A stretch of DNA of 64,000 bases, taken from Streptomyces katrae. Lineage in GTDB: Bacteria; Actinomycetota; Actinomycetes; Streptomycetales; Streptomycetaceae. The translations under genes were made by a program, and so were the position numbers. The DNA lies in NCBI RefSeq assembly GCF_002028425.1, contig NZ_CP020042.1:1674001-1738000 (forward strand). The letters run 5' to 3'. The notes under the pieces are model-generated. The model was given only the letters and a program-made list of their open reading frames with translations. It was not told the origin of the DNA and ran no database searches. Shown in pieces: positions 53,401-61,995 of the stretch; within the stretch, counting starts at the first letter, position 1, and the number at the start of each line of letters is the position of its first letter.

Positions 53401-53986
53401 CGCCGAGGGCTTCCATGGCGCGGCGGGCGCCGATGATGGAGGACTTGGTCTGGAGGAGGTCCTGGGTGGTCTCGACGAGCAGCGCGTCGGCGCCGCCGGA
53501 GATCAGACCTTCGGCGTTGACCTGGTAGGCGTCGCGGATCTGGGCGTAGGCGATGTGGCCGAGGGTGGGCAGCTTGGTGCCGGGGCCGATGGAGCCGAGG
53601 ACCCAGCGCTGCTGTCCGGTGGAGGCGGTGAACTCGTCGGCGACCTGCCGGGCGATGCGGGCGCCGGCCTCGGAGAGCTCGAAGTTGCGTTCGGGGATGT
53701 CGTACTCGGCGAGGGCCGCGTAGTTCGCTCCGAAGGTGTTGGTCTCGACGCAGTCGACGCCCACCGAGAAGTACGCCTCGTGGACCGAGCGGACGATGTC
53801 GGGGCGGGTGACGTTCAGGACCTCGTTGCAGCCTTCGAGCTGCTGGAAGTCTTCCAGGGTGGGGTCCTGTGCCTGGAGCATGGTTCCCATGGCTCCGTCG
53901 GCGACGACCACGCGGGTCGCGAGCGCCTCTCGGAGGGCATCGGCCCGGGTCTGGGTGTCTGCGGGCGGGTTCGGCAACGAGGCCAT
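50474..53986 (-). CDS. metH: Cobalamin-dependent methionine synthase MetH
   Basis: A 1170-residue modular enzyme. The homocysteine domain is about 1-320 with the zinc site ending GGCCGTTPEH, the methyltetrahydrofolate domain about 345-610 (MAIGERTNANGSKKF), the cobalamin cap about 640-730, and the B12-binding domain about 740-880 with RGDVHDIGKN supplying the cobalt-ligand His. The reactivation domain that binds SAM runs to the end (RFSLGYGACPDLEDRAKI in part). It makes methionine in the cytoplasm. ATG at 53986 follows GGGAGC. A central stretch, about 51,640-53,345, uses visibly different synonymous codons from the two ends. No cobalamin riboswitch was recognised upstream. Confidence 0.97.
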   Translation of the reverse strand: MASLPNPPADTQTRADALREALATRVVVADGAMGTMLQAQDPTLEDFQQLEGCNEVLNVTRPDIVRSVHEAYFSVGVDCVETNTFGANYAALAEYDIPERNFELSEAGARIARQVADEFTASTGQQRWVLGSIGPGTKLPTLGHIAYAQIRDAYQVNAEGLISGGADALLVETTQDLLQTKSSIIGARRAMEALGVTVPLICSVTVETTGTMLLGSEIGAALTALEPLGIDMIGLNCATGPAEMSEHLRYLARNARIPLSCMPNAGLPVLTKQGAHYPLSASELADAQETFVREYGLSLVGGCCGTTPEHLRQVVERVRGAAVVERDPRPEPGAASLYQTVPFRQDTSYMAIGERTNANGSKKFREAMLEARWDDCVEMARDQIREGAHMLDLCVDYVGRDGVADMRELAGRFATASTLPIVLDSTEVPVIQAGLEMLGGRAVINSVNYEDGDGPQSRFAKVTRLAREHGAALIALTIDEEGQARTVEHKVAIAERLIGDLTSNWGIRESDILIDTLTFTICTGQEESRKDGIATIEAIRELKRRHPQVQTTLGLSNISFGLNPAARVLLNSVFLDECVKAGLDSAIVHASKILPIARFDEEQVSTALDLIYDRREGDYDPLQKLMALFEGVNTKSLKAGRAQELLALPLEERLRRRIIDGEKNGLEADLDEALTGRPALDIVNDTLLEGMKVVGELFGSGQMQLPFVLQSAEVMKTAVAYLEPHMEKTDDEGKGTIVLATVRGDVHDIGKNLVDIILTNNGYNVVNIGIKQPVSAIVEAAQEHKADVIGMSGLLVKSTVIMKENLEELNQRKLAADFPVILGGAALTRAYVEQDLHEIYEGEVRYARDAFEGLRLMDALIAVKRGVPGATLPELKQRRVAKRDTPALQVEEPEQPGGRSDVAVDNPVPTPPFWGTRVVKGIPLKDYASWLDEGALFKGQWGLKQARAGGATYEELVENEGRPRLRGLLEKLHTENLLEAAVVYGYFPCVSKGDDLIILDEQGNERTRFTFPRQRRGRRLCLADFFRPEESGETDVIGLQVVTVGSKIGEATAKLFESDSYRDYLELHGLSVQLAEALAEYWHARVRAELGFGGEDPAAIEDMFDLKYRGARFSLGYGACPDLEDRAKIATLLEPERIGVHLSEEFQLHPEQSTDALVIHHPEAKYFNAR

Positions 53987-54200
53987 GGTTGAGCTCCCTG
54001 GGATGCGACGGCTGTCGGCTTTGCGCCCCCGCTGTGTCAGGGGTGCACGCGGTCAGGGTAACCGCGCGGCACCCGCCCCGGTGAGGGCGTCCCACGTGGC
54101 GGACTGCATTCTGTGCCCGGGAGTCGCACGGACGGGTGCCCTGGTCGGCGGCACACCGGGAAACACCCAAGCATGCACGAGGTCGGCATCGACCGATAGT

Positions 54201-54217
54201 GTTCGGCATGGTCGAAC
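54201..54217 (+). promoter_or_regulatory. Candidate GylR operator upstream of gylR
   Basis: GTTCG-N7-CGAAC palindrome containing TCGGCATGGTCGAAC (54203-54217), 22 bp before the gylR ATG. The same 15-mer with one change recurs upstream of glpF. Confidence 0.5.
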
Positions 54218-54239
54218 TACGTCAGCAGGAGGCTGCGCG

Positions 54240-55007
54240 ATGGCACGGAACATCCAGTCGCTCGAACGAGCCGCTGCGATGCTGCGGCTCCTGGCCGGCG
54301 GGGAGCGCCGGCTGGGCCTGTCGGACGTGGCGTCCGCCCTGGGCCTGGCCAAGGGCACGGCCCACGGGATCCTGCGCACCCTGCAGGCCGAGGGCTTCGT
54401 GGAGCAGGACCCGGCTTCGGGGCGCTACCAGCTGGGCGCCGAGCTGCTGCGGCTGGGCAACAGCTACCTGGACGTGCACGAGCTGCGCGCCCGCGCGCTG
54501 GTGTGGACGGACGACCTGGCCCGGGCGAGCGGCGAGAGCGTCTACGTGGGCGTGCTGCACAAGAGCGGGGTGCTGATCATGCACCACGTGTTCCGGCCCG
54601 ACGACAGCCGGCAGGTGCTGGAGGTCGGGGCCATGCAGCCGCTGCACTCCACGGCCCTGGGCAAGGTGCTGTCGGCCTACGACCCGGTGGCGCACACGGA
54701 GGCCCTGGACGCGGAGCGGGAGGCCTTCACCCCGCGCACGGTGACCGACGCGGCGGGCTTCGAGGAGGTCCTGGACCTGACGCGGGCCCGCGGGTGGGCG
54801 GCGGACGTGGAGGAGACCTGGGAGGGCATCGCCTCGGTGGCGGCGCCGATCCACGACCGACGGCGCATGCCGGTGGGCGCGGTGGCCGTCGCGGGCGCCG
54901 TGGAGCGCGTGTGCGGGGAGTCCGGGGAGCCTCGTGCGGCCCTGGTGGCCTCCGTGCGGGACTGCGCCCGGTCGGTTTCGCGCGACCTCGGAGCGGGCCG
55001 GTTCTGA
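54240..55007 (+). CDS. gylR: IclR-family glycerol operon repressor GylR
   Basis: A 255-residue IclR regulator. The winged helix is at about 5-65 (SLERAAAMLRLLAGGERRLGLSDVASALG in parts: LGLSDVASALGLAKGTAHGIL), and the effector domain follows with HSTALGKVLSAY and a C-terminal Ala-rich part. It directly precedes glpF-glpK-glpD, as GylR precedes the glycerol operon in S. coelicolor, where it represses that operon and responds to glycerol-3-phosphate. ATG at 54240 follows GCAGGAGG. A shared 15-base motif before gylR and before glpF supports autoregulation. Confidence 0.92.
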   Translation: MARNIQSLERAAAMLRLLAGGERRLGLSDVASALGLAKGTAHGILRTLQAEGFVEQDPASGRYQLGAELLRLGNSYLDVHELRARALVWTDDLARASGESVYVGVLHKSGVLIMHHVFRPDDSRQVLEVGAMQPLHSTALGKVLSAYDPVAHTEALDAEREAFTPRTVTDAAGFEEVLDLTRARGWAADVEETWEGIASVAAPIHDRRRMPVGAVAVAGAVERVCGESGEPRAALVASVRDCARSVSRDLGAGRF

Positions 55008-55332
55008 GCTTGACCTGATCCCTTTGGTCCACCCCTTGGCCGCTTTGGGCGCCATTCGGGTGGACCTCTTCGTTTCCGGACCGGCCATTGGCCGGATTTG
55101 GGCGATCGTACCGAGTGGTAACGATCCGGTTCTTTGACCTGGTCAGGCCTTGACGCGTTCTGAACCCAGGCGGAAAACTGCCGTTCATCGGTCGGCATTG
55201 TCGAACACCTACCGGCAATACGCGTTAGGCTAGGGCGAGGCCATGGACCGGTGAAGCACTCACCGAGTGCGCGGACCCACCGGAGGGACCCGGTGTCCGC
55301 CCACCCCTGGACGTAAGACAAAGGAGTCGCGG
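55008..55332 (+). promoter_or_regulatory. Glycerol operon control region
   Basis: A 325-bp spacer without a gene. CCGGCCATTGGCCGG (55081-55095) followed by ATTTG may end the gylR message. TCGGCATTGTCGAAC (55192-55206) repeats the motif found before gylR and is the candidate operator. TAGGCT (55226-55231) just after it is a good -10, so a bound repressor would cover the promoter. The ribosome site AAGGAG is at 55321. Confidence 0.55.
55192..55206 (+). promoter_or_regulatory. Candidate GylR operator upstream of glpF
   Basis: TCGGCATTGTCGAAC, one base different from the copy at 54203-54217. It lies 20 bp before a TAGGCT -10 element, where binding would block the promoter. Confidence 0.5.
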
Positions 55333-56115
55333 GTGTCCAGCTCCGACATCTTCATCGGCGAGACCATCGGTACCGCCCTGCTCACTCTGCTCGGCGGCGG
55401 CGTGTGCGCCGCCCTCACGCTCAAGAGCTCCAAGGCCCGCGGCGCGGGCTGGCTCGCGATCACCTTCGGGTGGGGCTTCGCCGTCCTGATCGCCGCCTAC
55501 GTCTCCGCGCCGCTCTCCGGCGCGCACCTGAACCCGGCGGTCACCGTCGGCATAGCCGTGAAGACCGGCGAGTGGGGCGACGTCCCCGTCTACCTCGCGG
55601 GCCAGCTGCTCGGTGCCATGCTCGGCGCGGTCCTGATGTGGATCACCTACTACGGCCAGTTCCGCGCGCACCTGGCGGACCCGGAGAACATCAAGGACGC
55701 CAAGCTCGGTCCCGAGGACCCGCACCCGCACGACGTCGCCGGCCCGGTGCTCGGGATCTTCTCCACCGGCCCCGAGATCCGCAACGTGGTCCAGAACATG
55801 GCCACGGAGATCATCGGCACCTTCGTCCTCGTCCTCGCGATCCTGACCCAGGGCCTCCAGGGCGACGGCAAGGGCCTCGGCGTCATCGGCGTCCTGATCA
55901 CCTCCTTCGTGGTCGTCGGCATCGGCCTCTCCCTCGGCGGCCCGACCGGCTACGCCATCAACCCGGTCCGCGACCTCGGTCCCCGCATAGTCCACTCCCT
56001 GCTCCCGCTGCCCAACAAGGGCGGCTCGGACTGGGGCTACTCCTGGATCCCGGTGCTCGGCCCGCTCGTCGGTGCCGCGCTCGCCGGCGGTCTGTACAAC
56101 ATCGCGTTCGCCTGA
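55333..56115 (+). CDS. glpF: Glycerol uptake facilitator (aquaporin family)
   Basis: A 260-residue MIP-family channel with six membrane helices and two half-helices. The first pore motif is canonical NPA ([11 protein letters not shown]); the second reads NPV in [13 protein letters not shown], a departure at the third position. The following Arg of the selectivity filter is kept. It lets glycerol diffuse into the cell. GTG at 55333 follows AAGGAG. It begins the glpF-glpK-glpD operon, 79 bp before glpK. Confidence 0.93.
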   Translation: MSSSDIFIGETIGTALLTLLGGGVCAALTLKSSKARGAGWLAITFGWGFAVLIAAYVSAPLSGAHLNPAVTVGIAVKTGEWGDVPVYLAGQLLGAMLGAVLMWITYYGQFRAHLADPENIKDAKLGPEDPHPHDVAGPVLGIFSTGPEIRNVVQNMATEIIGTFVLVLAILTQGLQGDGKGLGVIGVLITSFVVVGIGLSLGGPTGYAINPVRDLGPRIVHSLLPLPNKGGSDWGYSWIPVLGPLVGAALAGGLYNIAFA

Positions 56116-56194
56116 TCAGCTTCGGCCGCGTTCGTAAGATCCGCACCGCCCTCCTGATTCCGCCTACTCAACAGACCTGCCAGGAGCAGCCACC

Positions 56195-57721
56195 ATGACC
56201 AGCAGCACCGGCCCCTTCATCGCCGCGATCGACCAGGGCACCACCTCCTCCCGCTGCATCGTCTTCGACCGCGACGGCCGCATCGTCGCCGTCGACCAGA
56301 AGGAGCACGAGCAGATCTTCCCGAAGCCGGGCTGGGTCGAGCACGACGCCACCGAGATCTGGACCAACGTCCAGGAGGTCGTCGCCGGCGCCATCGCCAA
56401 GGCCGAGATCACCGCCGCCGACGTCAAGGCCGTCGGCATCACCAACCAGCGCGAGACCACCGTCCTGTGGGACAAGAACACCGGCGAGCCGGTGCACAAC
56501 GCGCTGGTCTGGCAGGACACCCGCACCGACGCCCTGTGCAAGGAGCTCGGCCGCAACGTCGGCCAGGACCGCTTCCGCCGCGAGACCGGCCTGCCGCTGG
56601 CGAGCTACTTCGCCGGCCCGAAGGTCCGCTGGCTGCTCGACAACGTCGAGGGCCTGCGCGAGCGCGCCGAGGCCGGGGACATCCTCTTCGGCACCATGGA
56701 CTCCTGGGTCATCTGGAACCTCACCGGTGGCGCCCAGGGCGGTGCGCACGTCACGGACGTCACCAACGCCTCGCGCACCATGCTGATGAACCTGCACACC
56801 CTGGCGTGGGACGAGAAGATCGCCGAGTCGATGGGCGTCCCGCTCAACGTGCTCCCCGAGATCAAGTCCTCCGCCGAGGTCTACGGCCACGTCAAGGACG
56901 GCGTCCTCGCCGGTGTCCCGGTCGCCTCGGCGCTCGGTGACCAGCAGGCCGCCCTCTTCGGCCAGACCTGCTTCGCCGAGGGCGAGGCCAAGTCCACCTA
57001 CGGCACCGGCACGTTCATGCTGATGAACACCGGCGACAAGATCATCAACTCCTACAGCGGCCTGCTGACCACGGTCGGCTACCAGATCGGCGACCAGAAG
57101 CCGGTCTACGCCCTGGAGGGCTCCATCGCCGTCACCGGCTCGCTCGTCCAGTGGATGCGCGACCAGATGGGCCTGATCAAGTCCGCGGCCGAGATCGAGA
57201 CCCTGGCCTCCTCCGTCGAGGACAACGGCGGCGCCTACTTCGTACCGGCCTTCTCCGGCCTGTTCGCCCCGTACTGGCGCTCCGACGCCCGCGGTGTGAT
57301 CGCCGGCCTCACCCGGTACGTCACCAAGGCGCACATCGCCCGTGCCGTCCTCGAGGCCACCGCCTGGCAGACCCGCGAGATCACCGACGCCATGACCAAG
57401 GACTCCGGCGTCGAGCTGGCGGCCCTCAAGGTCGACGGTGGTATGACCTCCAACAACCTGCTGATGCAGACGCTCTCCGACTTCCTGGACGCCCCCGTGG
57501 TCCGTCCGATGGTCGCCGAGACCACCTGCCTCGGCGCCGCCTACGCCGCCGGCCTGGCCGTCGGCTTCTGGCCGGACACCGACGCCCTGCGCGCCAACTG
57601 GCGCCGCGCGGCGGAGTGGACCCCGCGGATGCCCGCCGAGCAGCGGGACCGCGAGTACAAGAACTGGCTCAAGGCCGTCGAGCGGTCCATGGGCTGGATC
57701 GACGACGAGAACGCCGGCTGA
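56195..57721 (+). CDS. glpK: Glycerol kinase
   Basis: A 508-residue FGGY-family kinase that phosphorylates glycerol with ATP to trap it in the cell. N-terminal [19 protein letters not shown] in part ([14 protein letters not shown]) binds phosphate; [14 protein letters not shown] and the FGGY C-terminal signature [16 protein letters not shown] in part ([12 protein letters not shown]) follow. Length is as expected. ATG at 56195 follows CAGGAGC. It lies between glpF and glpD (38 bp) in the GylR-controlled operon. Codons are strongly C-ending, fitting high expression. Confidence 0.97.
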   Translation: MTSSTGPFIAAIDQGTTSSRCIVFDRDGRIVAVDQKEHEQIFPKPGWVEHDATEIWTNVQEVVAGAIAKAEITAADVKAVGITNQRETTVLWDKNTGEPVHNALVWQDTRTDALCKELGRNVGQDRFRRETGLPLASYFAGPKVRWLLDNVEGLRERAEAGDILFGTMDSWVIWNLTGGAQGGAHVTDVTNASRTMLMNLHTLAWDEKIAESMGVPLNVLPEIKSSAEVYGHVKDGVLAGVPVASALGDQQAALFGQTCFAEGEAKSTYGTGTFMLMNTGDKIINSYSGLLTTVGYQIGDQKPVYALEGSIAVTGSLVQWMRDQMGLIKSAAEIETLASSVEDNGGAYFVPAFSGLFAPYWRSDARGVIAGLTRYVTKAHIARAVLEATAWQTREITDAMTKDSGVELAALKVDGGMTSNNLLMQTLSDFLDAPVVRPMVAETTCLGAAYAAGLAVGFWPDTDALRANWRRAAEWTPRMPAEQRDREYKNWLKAVERSMGWIDDENAG

Positions 57722-57759
57722 CCGCACCAGCTGTCGAAATGACGAGGAGCTGAAGAGAC

Positions 57760-59367
57760 ATGAGCACCCTGCAGAGCGTCCCCGCACTGGGCACGCACCC
57801 GACCGCCGGCTCGAACCCGAGCCGCGCCGAGACCCGTGAGCAGCTGGCGAAGGCCACGTACGACCTGCTGGTCATCGGCGGTGGAATCCTGGGCACCTCG
57901 GTGGCCTGGCACGCCGCGCAGTCGGGTCTGCGGGTCGCCATGGTGGACGCCGGCGACTTCGCCGGCGCCACCTCCTCCGCCTCCTCCAAGCTCGTCCACG
58001 GCGGTCTGCGCTACCTGCAGACCGGCGCGGTCAAGCTGGTGGCCGAGAACCACCACGAGCGGCGGGTGCTGGCCAAGGACGTGGCCCCGCACCTGGTCAA
58101 CCCGCTCACCTTCTACCTGCCGGTCTACAAGGGCGGCCCGGTGGGTGCGGCCAAGCTGGGCGCGGGCGTCTTCGCCTACTCCGCCCTCTCGGCCTTCGGC
58201 GACGGCATGGGCAAGGTCATATCCCCGGCCCGTGCCGTCGCCGACAACCCCGGTCTGAAGACCGACAACCTCAAGGCCGTCGCGGTCTACTACGACCACC
58301 AGATGAACGACTCCCGCGTCGCCGTGATGACGGTGCGCGCGGCCGTCGAGTCGGGTGCGGTCGTCCTCAACCACGCCGAGGTCACCGGCCTGCGCATGAC
58401 GCGCGGCCGGGTCTCGGGTGCCGAGCTCAAGGACCGCCTCGACGGCACCGAGTTCGGCGTCGACGCCCGCGTCGTGCTCAACGCCACCGGCCCGTGGGTG
58501 GACCACCTGCGGCGCATGGAAGACAAGCACGCGCTGCCGTCGATCCGCCTCTCCAAGGGCGCGCACATCGTCATGAAGCGCAAGTCGCCGTGGAAGGCCG
58601 CCATGGCCACCCCGATCGACAAGTACCGCATCACCTTCGCCCTGCCGTGGGAGGACCAGCTCCTGCTCGGCACCACCGACGAGGTGTACGAGGGCGACCC
58701 GGCGGACGTGCGCGCCACCGAGAAGGACATCCAGCAGATCCTGGACGAGGCCGCCTTCTCGATCAAGGACGCCGACCTCGACCGCTCCCTGATGACGTAC
58801 GCCTTCGCCGGCCTGCGCGTGCTGCCCGGCGGCCCCGGCGGCGTCGAGAAGGCCAAGCGCGAGACGGTCGTCACCGAGGGCGCGGGCGGCATGCTGTCCG
58901 TCGCCGGCGGCAAGTGGACCACGTACCGCCACATCGGCCGCGTGGTCATGGACAAGCTCGCCAAGCTCCCCGGCAGCCCGCTGACCGATGACATGGAGCC
59001 GGTGAAGTCCCTCGTGCGCCGCGTCCCGCTGCCCGGTGTCGCCAACCCGAACGCCGTCGCGCACCGCCTGCTCGTGGACCACGAGCCCGGCGCCCGGATG
59101 GACCCGCTGACCGCCCGCCACCTGGCCTCGCACTACGGCTCGCTGGCCTTCGACATCGCCCGCCTGGCGAACGAGGACCCGGCGCTCGCCGAGCGCATCC
59201 ACCCGGACGGCCCGGAGATCTGGGCGCAGGTCGCCTACGCCCGTGACCACGAGTGGGCCGAGACCGCGGACGACGTGCTGCGCCGCCGTACGACGGTGAC
59301 CATCCGCGGCCTGGACGACGAGTCCGTACGGGCCCGCGTCGAGGAGATGCTGGCCCGCAAGGCATAG
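57760..59367 (+). CDS. glpD: Aerobic glycerol-3-phosphate dehydrogenase
   Basis: A 535-residue FAD enzyme that oxidises glycerol-3-phosphate to dihydroxyacetone phosphate and passes electrons to quinone. The dinucleotide fold is VIGGGILGTSVAWHAA; GDFAGATSSASSKLVHGGLRYL in part (TSSASSKLVHGGLRYLQ) is the family motif; the C-terminal domain contains WAQVAYARDHEWAETADDVL in part (YARDHEWAETADDVLRRRT). It is membrane-associated. ATG at 57760 follows GAGGAG and GAAGAG. It is the last gene of the operon, closed by a strong terminator. Confidence 0.97.
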   Translation: MSTLQSVPALGTHPTAGSNPSRAETREQLAKATYDLLVIGGGILGTSVAWHAAQSGLRVAMVDAGDFAGATSSASSKLVHGGLRYLQTGAVKLVAENHHERRVLAKDVAPHLVNPLTFYLPVYKGGPVGAAKLGAGVFAYSALSAFGDGMGKVISPARAVADNPGLKTDNLKAVAVYYDHQMNDSRVAVMTVRAAVESGAVVLNHAEVTGLRMTRGRVSGAELKDRLDGTEFGVDARVVLNATGPWVDHLRRMEDKHALPSIRLSKGAHIVMKRKSPWKAAMATPIDKYRITFALPWEDQLLLGTTDEVYEGDPADVRATEKDIQQILDEAAFSIKDADLDRSLMTYAFAGLRVLPGGPGGVEKAKRETVVTEGAGGMLSVAGGKWTTYRHIGRVVMDKLAKLPGSPLTDDMEPVKSLVRRVPLPGVANPNAVAHRLLVDHEPGARMDPLTARHLASHYGSLAFDIARLANEDPALAERIHPDGPEIWAQVAYARDHEWAETADDVLRRRTTVTIRGLDDESVRARVEEMLARKA

Positions 59368-59386
59368 CTCGTACGCAGGTGGGGAA

Positions 59387-59416
59387 GAGGGGCGGTTCCG
59401 AGGGGAACCGCCCCTC
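59387..59416 (+). terminator. 13-bp hairpin after glpD
   Basis: GAGGGGCGGTTCC (59387-59399) and GGAACCGCCCCTC (59404-59416) pair perfectly around GAGG, 20 bp after the glpD stop. Confidence 0.8.
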
Positions 59417-59493
59417 TGTCGTGGACTGTGGCGGCCGACCCCACAAGGCTTAGGCTTTCCCACGTACACAAGGAACTTCGGAAGGAGACCTGG

Positions 59494-60495
59494 GTGATCG
59501 AGCTTGAGGGCGTGCCCGAGCTGATCGACCCGGTCATGGTGGCCGCGTTCGAGGGCTGGAACGACGCGGGTGACGCCGCCTCCGGTGCGGTGGCGCACCT
59601 GGACCGGGAGTGGAAGGGCGAGGTCTTCGCGGCGCTCGACGCCGAGGACTACTACGACTTCCAGGTCAACCGGCCGACGGTGTTCCTGGAGCACGGGGTC
59701 AGGAAGATCACCTGGCCGACGACGCGGCTGTCGGTGGTCCGGATCGGCGGGGCGAAGCCGCGCGACCTGGTGCTGGTGCGGGGCATCGAACCGTCCATGC
59801 GGTGGCGGTCGTTCTGCAACGAGCTGCTGGGTTTCGCGCACGAGCTGGGCGTGGAGATGGTCGTCATCCTCGGCGCGCTCCTCGGGGACACCCCGCACAC
59901 CCGGCCGGTGCCGGTCAGCGGGGTGACGTCGGACCCCGACCTGGCGCGGACGATGGACCTGGAGGAGACCAAGTACGAGGGCCCGACGGGGATCGTGGGC
60001 GTGCTCCAGGAGGCCTGCACGCACGCGGGGGTCCCGGCGGTGTCGCTGTGGGCGGCGGTGCCGCACTACGTGTCGCAGCCGCCGAACCCGAAGGCGACGC
60101 TGGCGCTGCTGAACCGGCTGGAGGACCTGATCGACATCAGGATCCCGCTCGGGGAACTGCCGGAGGACGCGCGGGCGTGGCAGCTGGGGGTGGACCAACT
60201 GGCCGCCGAGGACAGCGAGGTGGCGGAGTACGTCCAGACGCTGGAGGAGGCGCGGGACACGGCGGACCTCCCGGAGGCGTCCGGGGACGCCATCGCGCGG
60301 GAGTTCGAGCGGTACCTGCGGCGGCGGGACCCTTCGTCTGCCGACGGGCCGGGGGACGGGTCGTACCTGCGGGACACGTCTGCGGGGCCGCGGGCGTCGA
60401 AGCGGAAGCCGGAGCCTTCTGCGGAGGAGCCTCCGGCTGCGCCGCCGGAGCCGGATGAGCCGGGGGACGACTCCCCCGAGGCCCCGCAGGCGTAG
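59494..60495 (+). CDS. PAC2-family protein
   Basis: A 333-residue protein of the PAC2 (proteasome assembly chaperone 2-like) family, widespread in actinobacteria. The fold starts PVMVAAFEGWNDAGDAASGAV in part (FEGWNDAGDAASG), includes MVVILGALLGDTPHTRPVPVSG in part (LLGDTPHTRPV), and ends in a disordered Pro/Glu tail. Despite the family name no link to proteasome assembly is shown in bacteria, though the proteasome genes are 20 kb away. GTG at 59494 follows AAGGAG; longer versions would place this ribosome site inside the gene. Confidence 0.85.
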   Translation: MIELEGVPELIDPVMVAAFEGWNDAGDAASGAVAHLDREWKGEVFAALDAEDYYDFQVNRPTVFLEHGVRKITWPTTRLSVVRIGGAKPRDLVLVRGIEPSMRWRSFCNELLGFAHELGVEMVVILGALLGDTPHTRPVPVSGVTSDPDLARTMDLEETKYEGPTGIVGVLQEACTHAGVPAVSLWAAVPHYVSQPPNPKATLALLNRLEDLIDIRIPLGELPEDARAWQLGVDQLAAEDSEVAEYVQTLEEARDTADLPEASGDAIAREFERYLRRRDPSSADGPGDGSYLRDTSAGPRASKRKPEPSAEEPPAAPPEPDEPGDDSPEAPQA

Positions 60496-60529
60496 CCGTC
60501 CGGGAGGGAGGGCGGGCGGGGTGCGGCTG

Positions 60530-60600
60530 CCGCTGCGCGGAGCGGTCCCCTACCCGCCCTTCCACCGTTCCCAGGGGGCTCCGCCCCCAGACCCCCGCGC
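60530..60600 (+). repeat. Dispersed intergenic GC-rich repeat, copy 2
   Basis: Aligns with the reverse complement of 18474-18540. Here the central snap-back is GGGGGCTCCGCCCCC, a hallmark of Streptomyces spacer repeats, and it runs straight into the 20-bp hairpin at 60599-60646. Confidence 0.65.
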
Positions 60601-60646
60601 CTCAAACGCCGGCGGGGCTCTGTCTGGCCCCGCCGGCGTTTGAGGC
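60599..60646. terminator. 20-bp perfect bidirectional terminator hairpin
   Basis: Arms 60599-60618 and 60627-60646 are exact complements around 8 bases. It separates the PAC2 gene from convergent mshC, whose stop codon begins on its last base. Confidence 0.8.
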
Positions 60647-61875
60647 TACAGCGCTACGCCCAGGAGGGCGTCCACCGTGCGGGAGACGAGGCCGGGGGCC
60701 GTCTCGTCCGTTTCGTCGGAGGCGAGCTGCCGCTCGACCCAGCGGTCCACCGCCGCGAGGGCGGCAGGGGCGTCCAGGTCACGGGCCAGGGCCTCGCGGA
60801 CCTCCTCCACCAGCGAATCGGCGGGAACGCCGTCCGGGCGGGAGACCGCCGCGCGCCAGCGCGCCAGGCGGGCCTCCGCCTCGGCGAGGACGGCGTCCGT
60901 CCACTCCCAGTCCGCCCGGTAGTGGTGCGACAGCAGCGCCAGGCGGATGGCGGCCGGGTCCACGCCGGCGCGCCGCAGGGCCGAGACGAAGACCAGGTTG
61001 CCCTTGGACTTCGACATCTTCTCGCCGTGCAGGGCGACCATGCCCGCGTGGACGTACGCCTTGGCCATCGGGAACTCGCCCGTCAGCGCGTGCGCGTGGG
61101 AGGCGCCCATCTCGTGGTGCGGGAAGGCGAGGTCGGAGCCGCCGCCCTGGATGTCGAAGCCCATGCCCAGGTGTTCCAGGGCGATGGCCACGCACTCGAT
61201 GTGCCAGCCCGGCCGGCCGGGCCCCAGCGAGGCGCCGTCCCAGCTCGGGTCGCCCGGGCGGGCGGCCATCCACAGCATCGGGTCCAGGGGGTTCTTCTTG
61301 CCCGGGCGGTCCGGGTCGCCGCCGCGCTCCGCGGACAGCAGCCGCATCGCCTGGGCGTCGAGGTGGGAGACCCCGCCGAAGTGCGGGTCGGACTCCACCG
61401 AGAAGTAGATGTCGCCCTCGAGTTCGTACGCGGCGCCCGCGTCGCGGAGCCGCTCGACCAGCGGCACGATGCCGGGTATGGCCTCGACGGCGCCGATGTA
61501 GTGCTGCGGGGGCAGCATCCGCAGGGCGGTCATGTCCTCGCGGAAGAGGGCGGTTTCGCGCTCCGCGAGCTCGGTCCAGTCGTGCCCGTCGCGCAGCGCC
61601 CGCTCCAGCAGCGGATCGTCCACGTCCGTGACGTTCTGGACGTAGTGGACCTGGCGCTTGTTGTCGAGCCACACGCGCTGAACGAGGTCGAACGCGTTGT
61701 AGGTCGCCGCGTGACCGATGTGGGTCGCGTCGTACGGAGTGATTCCGCAGACGTAGAGGCGGGCGACGGGACCGGGGTCGACGGTGACCGTCGCCCGGGT
61801 CGCGGTGTCGTGGATCTGGAGGTCGCGGCCCTTGCCGGGCAGGGCGGGGACCTCAGAAGCGGGCCAGGCATGCAT
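60646..61875 (-). CDS. mshC: Mycothiol ligase MshC
   Basis: A 409-residue ligase related to cysteinyl-tRNA synthetase. It joins cysteine to glucosaminyl-inositol with ATP in mycothiol synthesis. The HIGH motif is in [12 protein letters not shown], zinc-site Cys in [14 protein letters not shown] in [11 protein letters not shown]. The anticodon-binding domain of the tRNA synthetase is absent, as expected. TAGGCT lies 6 bp before ATG 61875 with no ribosome site, so it is leaderless. The window's trio of uncharacterised genes lies just upstream in the same direction. Confidence 0.95.
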   Translation of the reverse strand: MHAWPASEVPALPGKGRDLQIHDTATRATVTVDPGPVARLYVCGITPYDATHIGHAATYNAFDLVQRVWLDNKRQVHYVQNVTDVDDPLLERALRDGHDWTELAERETALFREDMTALRMLPPQHYIGAVEAIPGIVPLVERLRDAGAAYELEGDIYFSVESDPHFGGVSHLDAQAMRLLSAERGGDPDRPGKKNPLDPMLWMAARPGDPSWDGASLGPGRPGWHIECVAIALEHLGMGFDIQGGGSDLAFPHHEMGASHAHALTGEFPMAKAYVHAGMVALHGEKMSKSKGNLVFVSALRRAGVDPAAIRLALLSHHYRADWEWTDAVLAEAEARLARWRAAVSRPDGVPADSLVEEVREALARDLDAPAALAAVDRWVERQLASDETDETAPGLVSRTVDALLGVAL

Positions 61876-61881
61876 GCTTCG

Positions 61882-61887
61882 AGCCTA
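61882..61887 (-). promoter_or_regulatory. -10 TAGGCT for leaderless mshC
   Basis: TAGGCT on the minus strand ends 6 bases before the mshC ATG; CGAAGC lies between. Confidence 0.55.
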
Positions 61888-61995
61888 ACCGGACGACTGT
61901 TCCGGAAACGAATGGGAGCAGCACTGTTGGCTTGATCGCCACCCTTGCGCTTTGGCCGGATCTGTGCGTCCGTCCTCTTCGGGCGTCCGCCCTGC

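Noticed and set aside
50444..53992. A 1182-codon open frame on the plus strand opposite metH
   Set aside because: It mirrors metH codon structure; the product is low-complexity Leu/Arg/Gly-rich with no domain.
53987..54239. Possible cobalamin or SAM riboswitch upstream of metH
   Set aside because: No B12-box-like element or SAM aptamer stems were recognised in the 250-bp spacer.
59494..60495. PAC2 protein as a proteasome assembly chaperone working with PrcBA
   Set aside because: Only the family name suggests it; bacterial PAC2 proteins have no shown role with the proteasome and the gene is 20 kb away.
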